Shown piece by piece: positions 1-7,577 of a stretch of DNA of 9,966 nucleotides; positions within the stretch are counted from its first letter, which is position 1, and each line of letters starts with the position of its first letter. Source of the DNA: Bacteriovorax stolpii (GTDB lineage Bacteria; Bdellovibrionota; Bacteriovoracia; Bacteriovoracales; Bacteriovoracaceae); NCBI GenBank assembly GCA_945862475.1, contig CAMAYW010000055.1:1-9966 (forward strand), given 5' to 3'. The notes beneath the pieces are model-generated. The model was given only the letters and a program-made list of their open reading frames with translations, was not told where the DNA came from and ran no database searches. Made by a program: the position numbers and the translations under genes.

Positions 1-139
1 GAAAGCATCTAAGTGGGAAGCCCCCCTCAAGATTAGATATCTATTAAGGGTGCTTGTAGACTACGAGCTTGATAGGTTGGGTGTGTAAGCGATGTAAGTC
101 GTTGAGCTGACCAATACTAATAACCCGTTTTGCTTTATT
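1..139 (+). rRNA. rrl: 23S rRNA, 3' end (partial, 5' part outside the window)
   Basis: The first bases carry the conserved end of domain VI of bacterial 23S rRNA: GAAAGCATCTAAG near position 1, CCTCAAGATTAGAT around 25-38, GATAGG-TTGGGTGTGTAAGCG around 71-91, GTTGAGCTGACC around 101-112 and TACTAATAACCCG around 115-127. These line up with the E. coli 3' end (GATAGGCCGGGTGTGTAAGCG ... TACTAATGAACCG). The mature 3' end is set by comparison at about 137-141. The 5' part of the processing stem lies outside the window, so the end is approximate. ORFs crossing this stretch are spurious. Confidence 0.96.
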
Positions 140-256
140 TTCTTTGCCTATCATAGCTACGATAGGGGTTTTGTGTGTGGAACTACATGGTTCGAAATTT
201 GTCTTGCTTATCTTGTTTTGTGATTGTAGAAAGATCAAACCTAAATTGAAATACAG
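140..256 (+). other. 23S-5S internal transcribed spacer
   Basis: About 117 nt separate 23S from 5S rRNA. No tRNA is present: the only T-arm-like string (GGTTCGAAATT near 189) has no complementary flanks or acceptor stem. One short hairpin is visible, CCTATC (147-152) with GATAGG (161-166) and an 8-nt loop; it could be a processing element, but nothing proves this. The rest is AT-rich and featureless. Confidence 0.75.
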
Positions 257-378
257 TTTGGGTGTGTCGATAGCGGTGAGGAAATACCCAGTAACATCTC
301 GAACCTGGAAGTCAAGCTCACTTGCGGCGAAGGTAGTGCCAGGGTCACTTGGTGTCAGAATAGCAAGATGCACCCTCC
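257..378 (+). rRNA. rrf: 5S rRNA
   Basis: This is a complete 5S rRNA of about 120 nt. The terminal helix I pairs GGGTG (260-264) with CACCC (371-375). Conserved internal elements are in the right order: GATAGCGGTGAGGAAATACCC (helix II/III side), CATCTCGAACCTGGAAGTCAAG (helix III loop, 295-316), GGTAGTGCCAGGGTCACTTGG (helix IV/V, 332-352) and a TAGCAAGATG-like 3' strand before the closing helix. It follows 23S on the same strand and precedes an intrinsic terminator, so it is the last gene of the rRNA operon. The exact termini are uncertain by 1-3 nt. Confidence 0.95.
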
Positions 379-386
379 ATTTTTAT

Positions 387-420
387 AAAAAAAGCCCACA
401 AAACGTGGGCTTTTTTATTT
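387..420 (+). terminator. Rho-independent terminator of the rRNA operon
   Basis: The stem is GCCCAC (394-399) with GTGGGC (405-410) around the loop AAAAC, preceded by an A-run (387-393) and followed by TTTTTTATTT (411-420). The A-run can pair with the T-run to lengthen the stem, so the element is also symmetrical enough to act on the other strand. It lies about 10 nt after the 5S gene and only 8 nt before the next start codon. Confidence 0.93.
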
Positions 421-428
421 TATGAATA

Positions 429-2237
429 ATGATATTTTTTACATCTTCACAGACTCGATTATTTAAAAGATTTTCTCTTCTCCTCTTTATTTATTCTCTA
501 TTAAGAATTGGTTTTTATTTTTATCACCTGCCAGTCTATCGACAATTTACTCAAGATGAAATTTTTGAAAGCTTCATACTTGGAATTCGGTTCGATATAG
601 CTGCCATTCTACTCGTCAATTCTCCCATCATTCTCCTGAGTCTTTTTCAGACTCGAAATTCAACCGTATTATTTTTTGAACGTCTTCTCTTTGTTGTTTC
701 TAATTCCATTGCTATTTTAATTGCAGTCGATGACTTTGAGCTTTTTCACTTTATGGGAAAAAGGCTGAGTTACGATCTATTTGTGATTACAGACGATATC
801 TTTGATCAGCTTCCACAACTTCTTAAAAATTTTTGGTATCTTCCAATCTTCGCTTTAGGGTTTGGGATAGCGTCTTACTATTTTGATAAGAAATATTTTT
901 CATTGATAAATAGCAGACCCACATGGCGATCTCATGTATTTAATCTGCTCATCCTAGGCGTTTCCTTTGTTGGTGTAAGGGGTGGGCTTCAGCATAAATC
1001 AATAAATGTGCAGTCGGCTTTTATCCAAGGTAAGAATGAGCTGGGTCATCTTGTCCTAAATAGTCCTTATCATTTTCTTAGAACACTCAAAAATGAACCG
1101 AAGAAGAAGCTCGATTATTTTAAATCAGATGATGATGCTAAAAATATCATCCTCAATCGAAGGGAATTTCGAGAAGTCTTTCAAGGTCAAAGTAAGGCCA
1201 ACGTTGTTTTAATCATTCTTGAAAGTTTTTCTTCTGAATATGTTGAAAAAGGTTACGCTCCTTTTTTATCAGAATTAAAAAATAAGGCAGTCTATTTTGA
1301 ACGACATCTCGCAAACGGTAGACGATCTATAGAATCTTTACCCTCTCTTCTATGTGGTCAACCCTCTTTGCTGAGTGAGCCAATTAGTAAGTCAATCTAT
1401 GCTGGGAATAAATTCAATTGTTTCCCGAAAATGTTGAAGCAGGCCGGTTACTCGAACTATTTTTTTCACGCAGGGGCGAAAGGGACAATGGGTTTTGAGG
1501 CCTACACCCTCGCAAATGGATTTGATAAATATTTTTCAAAAGATGATTACGGAGATAAAGATTTTGATGGTACTTGGGGCATTTTTGATCTTCCTTTTCT
1601 ACAATTTACAGGAAAAAAAATATCTCAGATGAAGGAACCATTTCTTGTAGGCATTTTTACATTATCCTCACACCAACCTTATAAAATACCTGATGAATTT
1701 AAGGGAAGATTCCCCAAGGGTACTTTAGAGATTCATGAGAGCATAGGTTATACAGATTTTTCACTTCGAAAATTTTTTGAGACCATTCAAAACGAACCTT
1801 GGTTTAAGAACACCTACTTCATCATTACGGCGGATCATTCTCAAAAAGTAGAAACGAAAAAATATTCAAATATGATTGGTCGTTACAGGGTTCCTCTACT
1901 CATTATGGGGCCGGGAATTAGGCCAGAGACGAAACAAAAAGTGACTCAACATTCGGATATTCCGAGAACAGTTTTAGATCTTGTTGAGGTAGATGGGGAA
2001 ATGCCAGCGACCAGTGTAAGTGCTTTTAACGAAGACGCTGGTTTGGCGTTAAATTATGCAGATGGTGCGACTTACTTCATGGTGTCTGATCAATTCCTTT
2101 TTACTCTCGATTCTAGGCAAGAATATGATTGGGATTCAGGGAAATTTTCCTCTCATCAAGCAGATTCAGGTGAGTTTTTAAAGGCCTATCTTCAATATTT
2201 CATCAATGGTCTCATAACGAATAATTTATCCATTTAA
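429..2237 (+). CDS. LtaS/OpgB-type membrane phosphoglycerol (or phosphoethanolamine) transferase-like sulfatase-fold protein
   Basis: A 602-residue inner-membrane enzyme with about five N-terminal membrane helices (near residues 11-31, 48-72, 80-101, 132-152 and 167-186) and a C-terminal alkaline-phosphatase/sulfatase-fold domain (about 255-520) that should face the periplasm. Metal and active-site motifs are complete: NVVLIILESF with Glu265, NGRRSIESLP with Ser300 at the nucleophile position, DGTWGIFD (380-387), SSHQPY with His415, and TADHSQ with Asp469/His470. Relatives move polar headgroups such as glycerol phosphate onto glycans or lipids, or hydrolyse them. The substrate here cannot be read from sequence. 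The position that is Thr in S. aureus LtaS is Ser. The start at 429 has no visible Shine-Dalgarno sequence and sits 8 nt after the rRNA terminator; no other in-frame ATG occurs before residue 109, so the start is accepted. It is probably transcribed separately from the following operon. Confidence 0.88.
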   Translation: MIFFTSSQTRLFKRFSLLLFIYSLLRIGFYFYHLPVYRQFTQDEIFESFILGIRFDIAAILLVNSPIILLSLFQTRNSTVLFFERLLFVVSNSIAILIAVDDFELFHFMGKRLSYDLFVITDDIFDQLPQLLKNFWYLPIFALGFGIASYYFDKKYFSLINSRPTWRSHVFNLLILGVSFVGVRGGLQHKSINVQSAFIQGKNELGHLVLNSPYHFLRTLKNEPKKKLDYFKSDDDAKNIILNRREFREVFQGQSKANVVLIILESFSSEYVEKGYAPFLSELKNKAVYFERHLANGRRSIESLPSLLCGQPSLLSEPISKSIYAGNKFNCFPKMLKQAGYSNYFFHAGAKGTMGFEAYTLANGFDKYFSKDDYGDKDFDGTWGIFDLPFLQFTGKKISQMKEPFLVGIFTLSSHQPYKIPDEFKGRFPKGTLEIHESIGYTDFSLRKFFETIQNEPWFKNTYFIITADHSQKVETKKYSNMIGRYRVPLLIMGPGIRPETKQKVTQHSDIPRTVLDLVEVDGEMPATSVSAFNEDAGLALNYADGATYFMVSDQFLFTLDSRQEYDWDSGKFSSHQADSGEFLKAYLQYFINGLITNNLSI

Positions 2238-2252
2238 CGCATCGCCTAGATG

Positions 2253-2283
2253 ATTGTCACAATTCCATTCTTCACGTTAGACT
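2253..2283 (+). promoter_or_regulatory. Possible promoter/operator of the leucine-degradation operon
   Basis: The 82-nt gap before liuB holds TTGTCA (2254-2259, five of six matches to the -35 consensus) and, after 18 nt, TAGACT (2278-2283, four of six to the -10). An 11-bp perfect palindrome, ATTGT-C-ACAAT (2253-2263), covers the -35 candidate and could be a repressor or activator site. An alternative -10, TATTAT (2288-2293), lacks a good -35. GGGG (2311-2314), 5 nt before the ATG at 2320, is a plausible ribosome site. All of this is pattern matching in AT-rich DNA and remains tentative. Confidence 0.35.
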
Positions 2284-2319
2284 AAATTATTATTTTTATT
2301 CATAAAAGATGGGGTTTTC

Positions 2320-3936
2320 ATGCAGCCACTGTCCTCTCAGGTCGATATCCATTCAAAAGATTTTGTCATCAATTCAGAATTTAATCGGGCGCTAGCAAAT
2401 GACCTTAAAGCGCGAATTGAAAAAGTTCGCCAAGGTGGCGGTGATGAAGCCGTAAAAAAACATAAAGCGAGAAAAAAACTTTTGCCTCGAGAGAGAATTG
2501 AAAAAATTCTTGATCCTGGTTCACCTTTCTTAGAGCTCTCAGCGCTAGCTGCTGATGGTGTTTATGATGAGGAAGTTCCCGGAGCAGGGATGGTGACAGG
2601 AATTGGGCTTGTTCATGGGATAGAGTGTTTGTTTGTTGCCAACGACGCTACCGTAAAGGGTGGGACTTATTTCCCTTTAACTGTAAAAAAACATCTTAGA
2701 GCTCAAGAAATCGCTCTTCAAAATAAATTGCCTTGTATTTACATTGTGGATTCAGGCGGAGCTTTTCTTCCAAAGCAAGATGAAGTTTTTCCTGATAAGG
2801 AACACTTCGGTAGAATTTTTTATAATCAAGCTCAAATGTCTTCATTCGGAATTCCACAGATTGCAGTGGTTTGTGGATCATGCACAGCTGGTGGAGCTTA
2901 CGTTCCCGCCATGAGTGATGAAACAATTATTGTTAAAGGCAATGGAACAATCTTTTTAGGCGGTCCACCACTTGTTAAGGCCGCAACGGGTGAAGAGGTG
3001 AGTGCAGAGGACCTGGGTGGTGCTGATGTTCATACTTCTAAGTCAGGAGTGGCCGATCACTTTGCTGAAACAGAAGAAGATGCTCTTGAAAACGCTAGAA
3101 ATATTATTGGGACTCTTAATTACCGTTCAAAACATCCAGGAAAATTCATTAAAGGCGAGGTAAAGCAACCTCTTTATAAATCAGATGAGATTTATGGAAT
3201 TATTCCACAAGATACAAGAAAGCCATTTGATGTGAGAGATATCATTGCTCGTTTAGTGGATGGTTCTGAATTCCAGGAATTTAAAGAAAGATACGGCACA
3301 ACACTTGTGACTGGTTTTGCAAAAATTCATGGCTATTTAGTAGGGATTGTCGCCAATAACGGAATTCTTTTTTCAGAGTCATCACAGAAAGCAGCACACT
3401 TTGTTGAACTTTGTGGTCAGAGGAAAGTTCCTCTTATTTTTCTTCAAAATATCACTGGCTTCATGGTGGGAAAACAATACGAAAATGAAGGTATTGCAAA
3501 ACACGGAGCTAAGTTTGTAACAGCTGTTTCTACTGTAAAGGTTCCAAAATTTACCATTATGATTGGTGGATCTTTTGGCGCCGGGAACTATGGTATGTGT
3601 GGAAGAGCATTCGATCCAAGATTTCTCTTTATGTGGCCTAATTCTCGTATCTCAGTCATGGGTGGTGAGCAAGCTGCAAATGTACTGGCAACAGTAAAGC
3701 AGGATGGTTTAAAGGCTTCAGGAAAAGCACTTTTGAGCGATGAGGAAGTTAAAAAGTTTAAACAACCAATTTTAGATAAATATGAAAAAGAGGGGTCACC
3801 TTATTATTCCTCAGCAAGAATTTGGGATGATGGTGTTATTGATCCTGCTCAAACAAGAGACATCCTCGGACTATGCTTAAGTGTTACCCACAACGAAGAA
3901 TTCCCAGATCCACGCTGGGGTGTCTTTAGGATGTAA
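2320..3936 (+). CDS. liuB: Methylcrotonyl-CoA carboxylase, carboxyltransferase (beta) subunit
   Basis: At 538 residues this matches the usual length (about 535) of the MCC beta subunit. It transfers the carboxyl group from carboxybiotin to 3-methylcrotonyl-CoA, giving 3-methylglutaconyl-CoA in leucine breakdown. The N-terminus (SQVDIHSKDFVIN) fits the family start. The acyl-CoA-side crotonase-fold half has the oxyanion-hole segment CGSCTAGGAYVPAMSDE (185-201); the biotin-side half has GGSFGAGNYGMCGRAFDPRF (416-435) and WPNSRISVMGGEQAANVL (439-456). The FLQNITGFMVG segment (374-384) is also typical of MCC and related beta subunits. Geranyl-CoA carboxylase is a close alternative, but the downstream methylglutaconyl-CoA hydratase and HMG-CoA lyase favour MCC. 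It is the first gene of a six-gene operon; liuC starts 2 nt after its stop. Confidence 0.95.
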   Translation: MQPLSSQVDIHSKDFVINSEFNRALANDLKARIEKVRQGGGDEAVKKHKARKKLLPRERIEKILDPGSPFLELSALAADGVYDEEVPGAGMVTGIGLVHGIECLFVANDATVKGGTYFPLTVKKHLRAQEIALQNKLPCIYIVDSGGAFLPKQDEVFPDKEHFGRIFYNQAQMSSFGIPQIAVVCGSCTAGGAYVPAMSDETIIVKGNGTIFLGGPPLVKAATGEEVSAEDLGGADVHTSKSGVADHFAETEEDALENARNIIGTLNYRSKHPGKFIKGEVKQPLYKSDEIYGIIPQDTRKPFDVRDIIARLVDGSEFQEFKERYGTTLVTGFAKIHGYLVGIVANNGILFSESSQKAAHFVELCGQRKVPLIFLQNITGFMVGKQYENEGIAKHGAKFVTAVSTVKVPKFTIMIGGSFGAGNYGMCGRAFDPRFLFMWPNSRISVMGGEQAANVLATVKQDGLKASGKALLSDEEVKKFKQPILDKYEKEGSPYYSSARIWDDGVIDPAQTRDILGLCLSVTHNEEFPDPRWGVFRM

Positions 3937-3938
3937 GA

Positions 3939-4709
3939 ATGAAGTATTTAGAAGTCATTGATAAAGAACATGGCGTGAAGGAAGTTTGGCTTAATCGAGC
4001 TGAGCTTCATAATGCTTTTAATGCCGAACTCATTGAAGAGATGATTTCACTCTTTGAATCCTTTAAGGATGAAAGACTCATTATTCTTTCAGGAAGAGGT
4101 CCAAGTTTCTGTGCGGGAGCGGATCTCAACTGGATGAAGGCAATGAAGAATTACTCAAAAGAGGAAAATTTTAGAGATTCAAAAAGACTCGCTAAAATGT
4201 TTTCTGCCATCAATGAATGTAACATCCCTGTTATTGGTCGAATTAATGGCCATGCCTTGGGTGGTGGTGTGGGACTTGTGAGTGTTTGTGATTATGTTAT
4301 CGCAACAACAGAAACTCTTATGGGTTTTACTGAAGTGAGACTTGGTCTTATCCCCGCTGTCATTTCTCCTTATTGTATTTCTAAAATTGGCGAATCAAAT
4401 GCTAGGGCCTGGATGCTGTCAGGTGAGAGATTCAATGCTGAAGAGGGAAAGCGTATGGGTCTAGTCCATGAAGTTTGTTCATTAAATGATCTTGATCAAA
4501 AAGTGGAAGAAATTAAAAAGAGATTCTTAGCTGCTGGCCCAGAAGCGGCCAAGGTTGCAAAACGTCTTGTTCGCGACGTGATGAGGAATTTGAAGTCATC
4601 GGAAGATTTTACCTGTCAGATGATTACCGAGAGAAGAGTGAGCTCTGAAGGCCAGGAAGGGATGAGAGCTCTTTTAGAAAAAGATAAACCAGCATGGATG
4701 AAAAAATGA
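3939..4709 (+). CDS. liuC: 3-methylglutaconyl-CoA hydratase (crotonase superfamily)
   Basis: A 256-residue crotonase-fold enzyme that hydrates 3-methylglutaconyl-CoA to HMG-CoA. The segment SFCAGADLNWMKAM (56-69) and the stretch MGFTEVRLGLIPAVISPY (128-145) are typical of bacterial LiuC rather than fatty-acid enoyl-CoA hydratase. Glu132 occupies the position of the second catalytic Glu of rat crotonase (Glu164). At the position of the first (Glu144) there is Gly112, in GGGVGL; I recall this pattern from other bacterial LiuC proteins, so it is not a sign of decay. The start is supported by AGGA (3928-3931), 7 nt upstream and inside the end of liuB, which suggests coupled translation. The 3' end overlaps the start of the biotin carboxylase gene. 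Confidence 0.92.
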   Translation: MKYLEVIDKEHGVKEVWLNRAELHNAFNAELIEEMISLFESFKDERLIILSGRGPSFCAGADLNWMKAMKNYSKEENFRDSKRLAKMFSAINECNIPVIGRINGHALGGGVGLVSVCDYVIATTETLMGFTEVRLGLIPAVISPYCISKIGESNARAWMLSGERFNAEEGKRMGLVHEVCSLNDLDQKVEEIKKRFLAAGPEAAKVAKRLVRDVMRNLKSSEDFTCQMITERRVSSEGQEGMRALLEKDKPAWMKK

Positions 4710-6190
4710 AAATAAAAAAGATACTTGTCGCTAACCGCGGAGAAATTGCTCTAAGAGTTTTAAAAACAGCAAAAGAAATGGGGATTCGAGTAGCGACTGT
4801 GTATGCTGAAGATGATAAAAATCTTCCTCATGCATTATTTGCTGATGAATCGTATTCGTTGGGGTCAGGGACTCTACAGGATACTTACTTAAATAAAGTA
4901 AAATTAATTGAAACGGCGAAAAAAGCAAACGCCGATGCCATTCATCCTGGTTATGGATTTTTATCGGAAAATACTGAATTCGCTACCATGGTTGAGTCCG
5001 CCGGAATTATTTTCATCGGCCCAACTCCTGAATCGATCACTCTTATGGGTGACAAGATAGGATCAAAAAAGGCCCTTGAGAAAATAAGTATCCCCATGAT
5101 TCCAGGTTATCATGGAGACAATCAGGAATTGTCCTTCTTGTGTTCCAAAGCAAAAGAAATAGGATATCCAGTTCTCATTAAAGCTTCCGCAGGTGGTGGT
5201 GGAAAGGGAATGAGAATTGTTCACCAAGATAGTGAACTAGAGGAGGCCATAAGTGGAGCAAAGTCTGAGGCCCTCAAGTCTTTTTCAAATGATAAAGTAC
5301 TTATTGAGAAATATGTCGTAAACCCTAGGCACATTGAAGTTCAATTAATGTCAGATACCCATGGGAATCACCTACATTTTTTTGAACGAGAGTGTTCCAT
5401 TCAGCGGCGCTATCAAAAAATTGTTGAAGAAACACCAGCTCCCAATCTGACTCAGGAATTGAGACTAAAGATTTGCGAAACAGCTGTCCAGATTTCTTCA
5501 GGGATTAATTATAGGGGAGCGGGTACGGTTGAATTTATTCTTTCGCCTGATGGTAAATTTTATTTTTTAGAAATGAACACGAGACTTCAAGTTGAACATC
5601 CTGTTACAGAAATGGTGACTGGTCATGATCTCGTAAAATATCAAATCCTTGTTGCAGAAGGAGAAAAACTCCCCGTTAAGCAATCAGATATAAAGCAGAA
5701 AGGGCAAGCGATCGAATGCCGTATTTATGCTGAGGATCCGGATCAGAATTTTATGCCCTCCATTGGAAAAATTGATCGCATCGGAACACCTACTTTACGC
5801 GATGTAAGACTTGACTGCGGTTTTCTTGATGGCACTGAAGTCGGAGTAAACTATGATCCCATGCTCGCAAAGCTCGTTGTTTGGGGAGAGACGAGGGAAA
5901 TAGCAATCTCAAAAAGTATTCATAGTCTGGATGAAGTACTTTTTCTAGGTGTTAAAACGAATCGAGATTATTTAAAGAGAATTCTCGCTCACAAAGATTT
6001 TGTGGCGGGCTTCACTCACACCCATTTTATCCCTGATCACAAAACTGAGCTTGAACCCAAAGTCCATTCTGATCAAGATCTGGCCGATCTCATCGCAGCT
6101 TTGACTTTTAGTGTGAAAAAAACTTCCTCGATTGGATCAAGTGAAGTGTTAAAGAATCCGTGGACTGAACTTATTGGATTTAGGAATTAA
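4706..6190 (+). CDS. liuD: Methylcrotonyl-CoA carboxylase, biotin carboxylase part of a split alpha subunit
   Basis: An ATP-grasp biotin carboxylase that uses ATP and bicarbonate to carboxylate biotin on the carrier encoded next door. Landmarks, counted from the ATG at 4706, are the N-terminal KKILVANRGEIALRV, HPGYGFLSEN (80-89), the glycine-rich ATP loop KASAGGGGKGM (159-169), FFERECSIQRRYQKIVEE (225-242) and the active-site EMNTRLQVEHP (289-299). At 494 residues it exceeds a free AccC (about 450) but lacks the biotinyl domain of MCC alpha (about 650-670). The extra tail ends in NPWTELIGFRN, resembling the first part of the alpha-beta interaction domain of fused alpha subunits. An in-frame ATG at 4694 would add four residues. 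4706 is preferred because its ATGA overlaps the liuC stop and gives the usual family N-terminus, although only a weak GGA (4696-4698) precedes it. Confidence 0.92.
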   Translation: MKIKKILVANRGEIALRVLKTAKEMGIRVATVYAEDDKNLPHALFADESYSLGSGTLQDTYLNKVKLIETAKKANADAIHPGYGFLSENTEFATMVESAGIIFIGPTPESITLMGDKIGSKKALEKISIPMIPGYHGDNQELSFLCSKAKEIGYPVLIKASAGGGGKGMRIVHQDSELEEAISGAKSEALKSFSNDKVLIEKYVVNPRHIEVQLMSDTHGNHLHFFERECSIQRRYQKIVEETPAPNLTQELRLKICETAVQISSGINYRGAGTVEFILSPDGKFYFLEMNTRLQVEHPVTEMVTGHDLVKYQILVAEGEKLPVKQSDIKQKGQAIECRIYAEDPDQNFMPSIGKIDRIGTPTLRDVRLDCGFLDGTEVGVNYDPMLAKLVVWGETREIAISKSIHSLDEVLFLGVKTNRDYLKRILAHKDFVAGFTHTHFIPDHKTELEPKVHSDQDLADLIAALTFSVKKTSSIGSSEVLKNPWTELIGFRN

Positions 6191-6192
6191 TT

Positions 6193-6678
6193 ATGGAAAA
6201 GACTTTTTTCGTTAATGGACAAGAAATTAAGGTTCAAGATTTTTCTCACAAAGGGGATTCAGTCAGTTTTACTCTTAATGGGAAAAAACATTTCTACATG
6301 TTGATCTCTAGAGATGGTGAATTTTTAGTCCTTGATAATGGTGGACGATTTAAAGCGGCAGTCAGCTCTCCTAATAGGGACGGAGATTCGATGATTTTTT
6401 CAAATGGCAAAGAGGCCATCGGCTCCGCTCAAGGAAAGAAATTAAAGAAATCGGGTAACGTCTCTGGTGGGCTTAAATCTCCGATGCCTGGTAAAATTTT
6501 TAAAATTCTAAAAGAAGTTGGATCACTCGTTAAAAAAGGTGAGCCAATACTTATTTTGGAAGCGATGAAAATGGAGCATTCAATCCGTTCTGATAAAGAT
6601 GGGACAATAAAAGAGATTCGCTATAAAGTTGGAGAACTTGTTCAAGGTGGAGTCACTCTCGCTGAGGTTCAAGAATGA
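6193..6678 (+). CDS. Biotin carboxyl carrier protein, C-terminal part of the split MCC alpha subunit
   Basis: A 161-residue protein with a C-terminal biotinyl domain (about 93-160). Its EAMKMEH motif puts the biotinylated lysine at Lys126, flanked by the typical SPMPGKI (96-102) and a hydrophobic Gly/Val-rich end. Residues 1-85 are not Pro/Ala-rich as in AccB but alternate short beta-like stretches (TFFVNGQEIKV, VSFTLNGKKHFYML, EFLVLDNG). They look like the beta-barrel half of the interaction domain in fused MCC/PCC alpha subunits. Together with the preceding gene it gives 655 residues, the size of one normal alpha subunit. It starts 2 nt after the biotin carboxylase stop, in another frame, with its own AGGA (6182-6185) 7 nt upstream, so it is an ordered gene and not an obvious sequencing frameshift. 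Confidence 0.92.
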   Translation: MEKTFFVNGQEIKVQDFSHKGDSVSFTLNGKKHFYMLISRDGEFLVLDNGGRFKAAVSSPNRDGDSMIFSNGKEAIGSAQGKKLKKSGNVSGGLKSPMPGKIFKILKEVGSLVKKGEPILILEAMKMEHSIRSDKDGTIKEIRYKVGELVQGGVTLAEVQE

Positions 6679-7577
6679 TTAGACTCGTCGAGGTCGGTCC
6701 TCGTGATGGATTACAGAATGAAAAAACCATCCTTTCTACCGAAGATAAATTTCAATTTATTTCTTCACTCGTAGAAAGTGGATTGAAATCTATTGAGGTG
6801 ACAAGCTTTGTGAAAGCTCCCGCGATTCCACAGATGGCGGATGCAACAGAGCTTTTTACAAAAATAAAAAATGAATTATCTGACAGGGGAGTTAGTTTTC
6901 CATGTCTTGTACCAAACTTAAAAGGATATGAAACAGCAAAAGCTCTTGGGGTAAAAGAGATTGCTATTTTTACTGCAACTTCAGATTCTTTTACCAAAAA
7001 AAATATTAATGCAACGATTGAAGAAAGCTTCGAGCGTATGAAAGAAGTTGTTGAGGCTGCTAAAAATGATGGCGTCATGGTTCGAGGTTATGTCTCAACG
7101 GCGTTTGGTTGTCCTTATGAAGGGGCAATGGATGTTAAAAAGCTATTATCTGTTACTAAAAAACTTTTTAATTTGGGTGTTTATGAAGTTTCGGTTGGGG
7201 ATACTATTGGCGTTGCCGTACCTCAGCAGGTTAGAAGTTTCATAAGAGTCCTTAAAACTGAATTTCCTATTGGAAAGTTAGCGATGCATTTTCATGATAC
7301 ACGAGGGATGGCCCTCACAAATATTTACGCTTCACTTGAAGAAGGCATTACGACATTTGATTCTTCGGCCGGTGGCCTTGGTGGATGTCCTTATGCCAAA
7401 GGGGCCACTGGGAATGTGGCAACTGAAGACGTTTGGTACTTATTGCATTCACAGGGCCTAGATACGGGGATTGATATCTCAAAATTGGCAGCTGCTTCTC
7501 AATTTATTCTTGAAAAAATTAACAGACCAACTGAATCAAAGTTTTTAAGAGCTTATTTGAATACAGGAAAGATATGA
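6675..7577 (+). CDS. liuE: Hydroxymethylglutaryl-CoA lyase
   Basis: A 300-residue TIM-barrel lyase that splits HMG-CoA into acetoacetate and acetyl-CoA, the last step of this pathway. The protein has EVGPRDGLQNE at the N-terminus (Arg10, Asp11), EVTSFV with Glu41, STAFGCPYEG (141-150), SVGDTIG (173-179), the metal-binding MHFHDTRG (His205, His207) and the family signature GGLGGCPYAKGATGNVATED (233-252), with the catalytic Cys238. The length is standard for bacterial MvaB/LiuE. Its ATG overlaps the stop of the biotin carrier gene as ATGA, and GAGG (6664-6667) lies 7 nt upstream. It resembles homocitrate and isopropylmalate synthases only in fold; the signature settles the assignment. Confidence 0.95.
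   Translation: MIRLVEVGPRDGLQNEKTILSTEDKFQFISSLVESGLKSIEVTSFVKAPAIPQMADATELFTKIKNELSDRGVSFPCLVPNLKGYETAKALGVKEIAIFTATSDSFTKKNINATIEESFERMKEVVEAAKNDGVMVRGYVSTAFGCPYEGAMDVKKLLSVTKKLFNLGVYEVSVGDTIGVAVPQQVRSFIRVLKTEFPIGKLAMHFHDTRGMALTNIYASLEEGITTFDSSAGGLGGCPYAKGATGNVATEDVWYLLHSQGLDTGIDISKLAAASQFILEKINRPTESKFLRAYLNTGKI

Noticed and set aside
187..205. GGTTCGAAATT resembling a tRNA T-arm in the 23S-5S spacer
   Set aside because: The flanks are not complementary and there is no acceptor, D or anticodon stem around it.
44..425. Open reading frames on both strands across the first 425 bases
   Set aside because: They run through the 23S end, the spacer, the 5S rRNA and the terminator; rRNA sequence explains this stretch fully.
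2240..2252. Inverted repeat CATC-N5-GATG after the LtaS-like gene as a terminator
   Set aside because: The stem is only 4 bp and no T-run follows.
2696..2926. Minus-strand ORF of 76 codons inside liuB
   Set aside because: It lies opposite a strongly conserved coding region, has no family resemblance and is a shadow of the real frame.
4694..4705. Upstream ATG at 4694 as the biotin carboxylase start
   Set aside because: It would add only MDEK, has no ribosome site, and the ATG at 4706 gives both the ATGA overlap and the usual family N-terminus. It cannot be fully excluded.
6752..7245. ORFs opposite to and out of frame with the HMG-CoA lyase gene
   Set aside because: The HMG-CoA lyase reading frame carries all family motifs through this region; the others are shadows.
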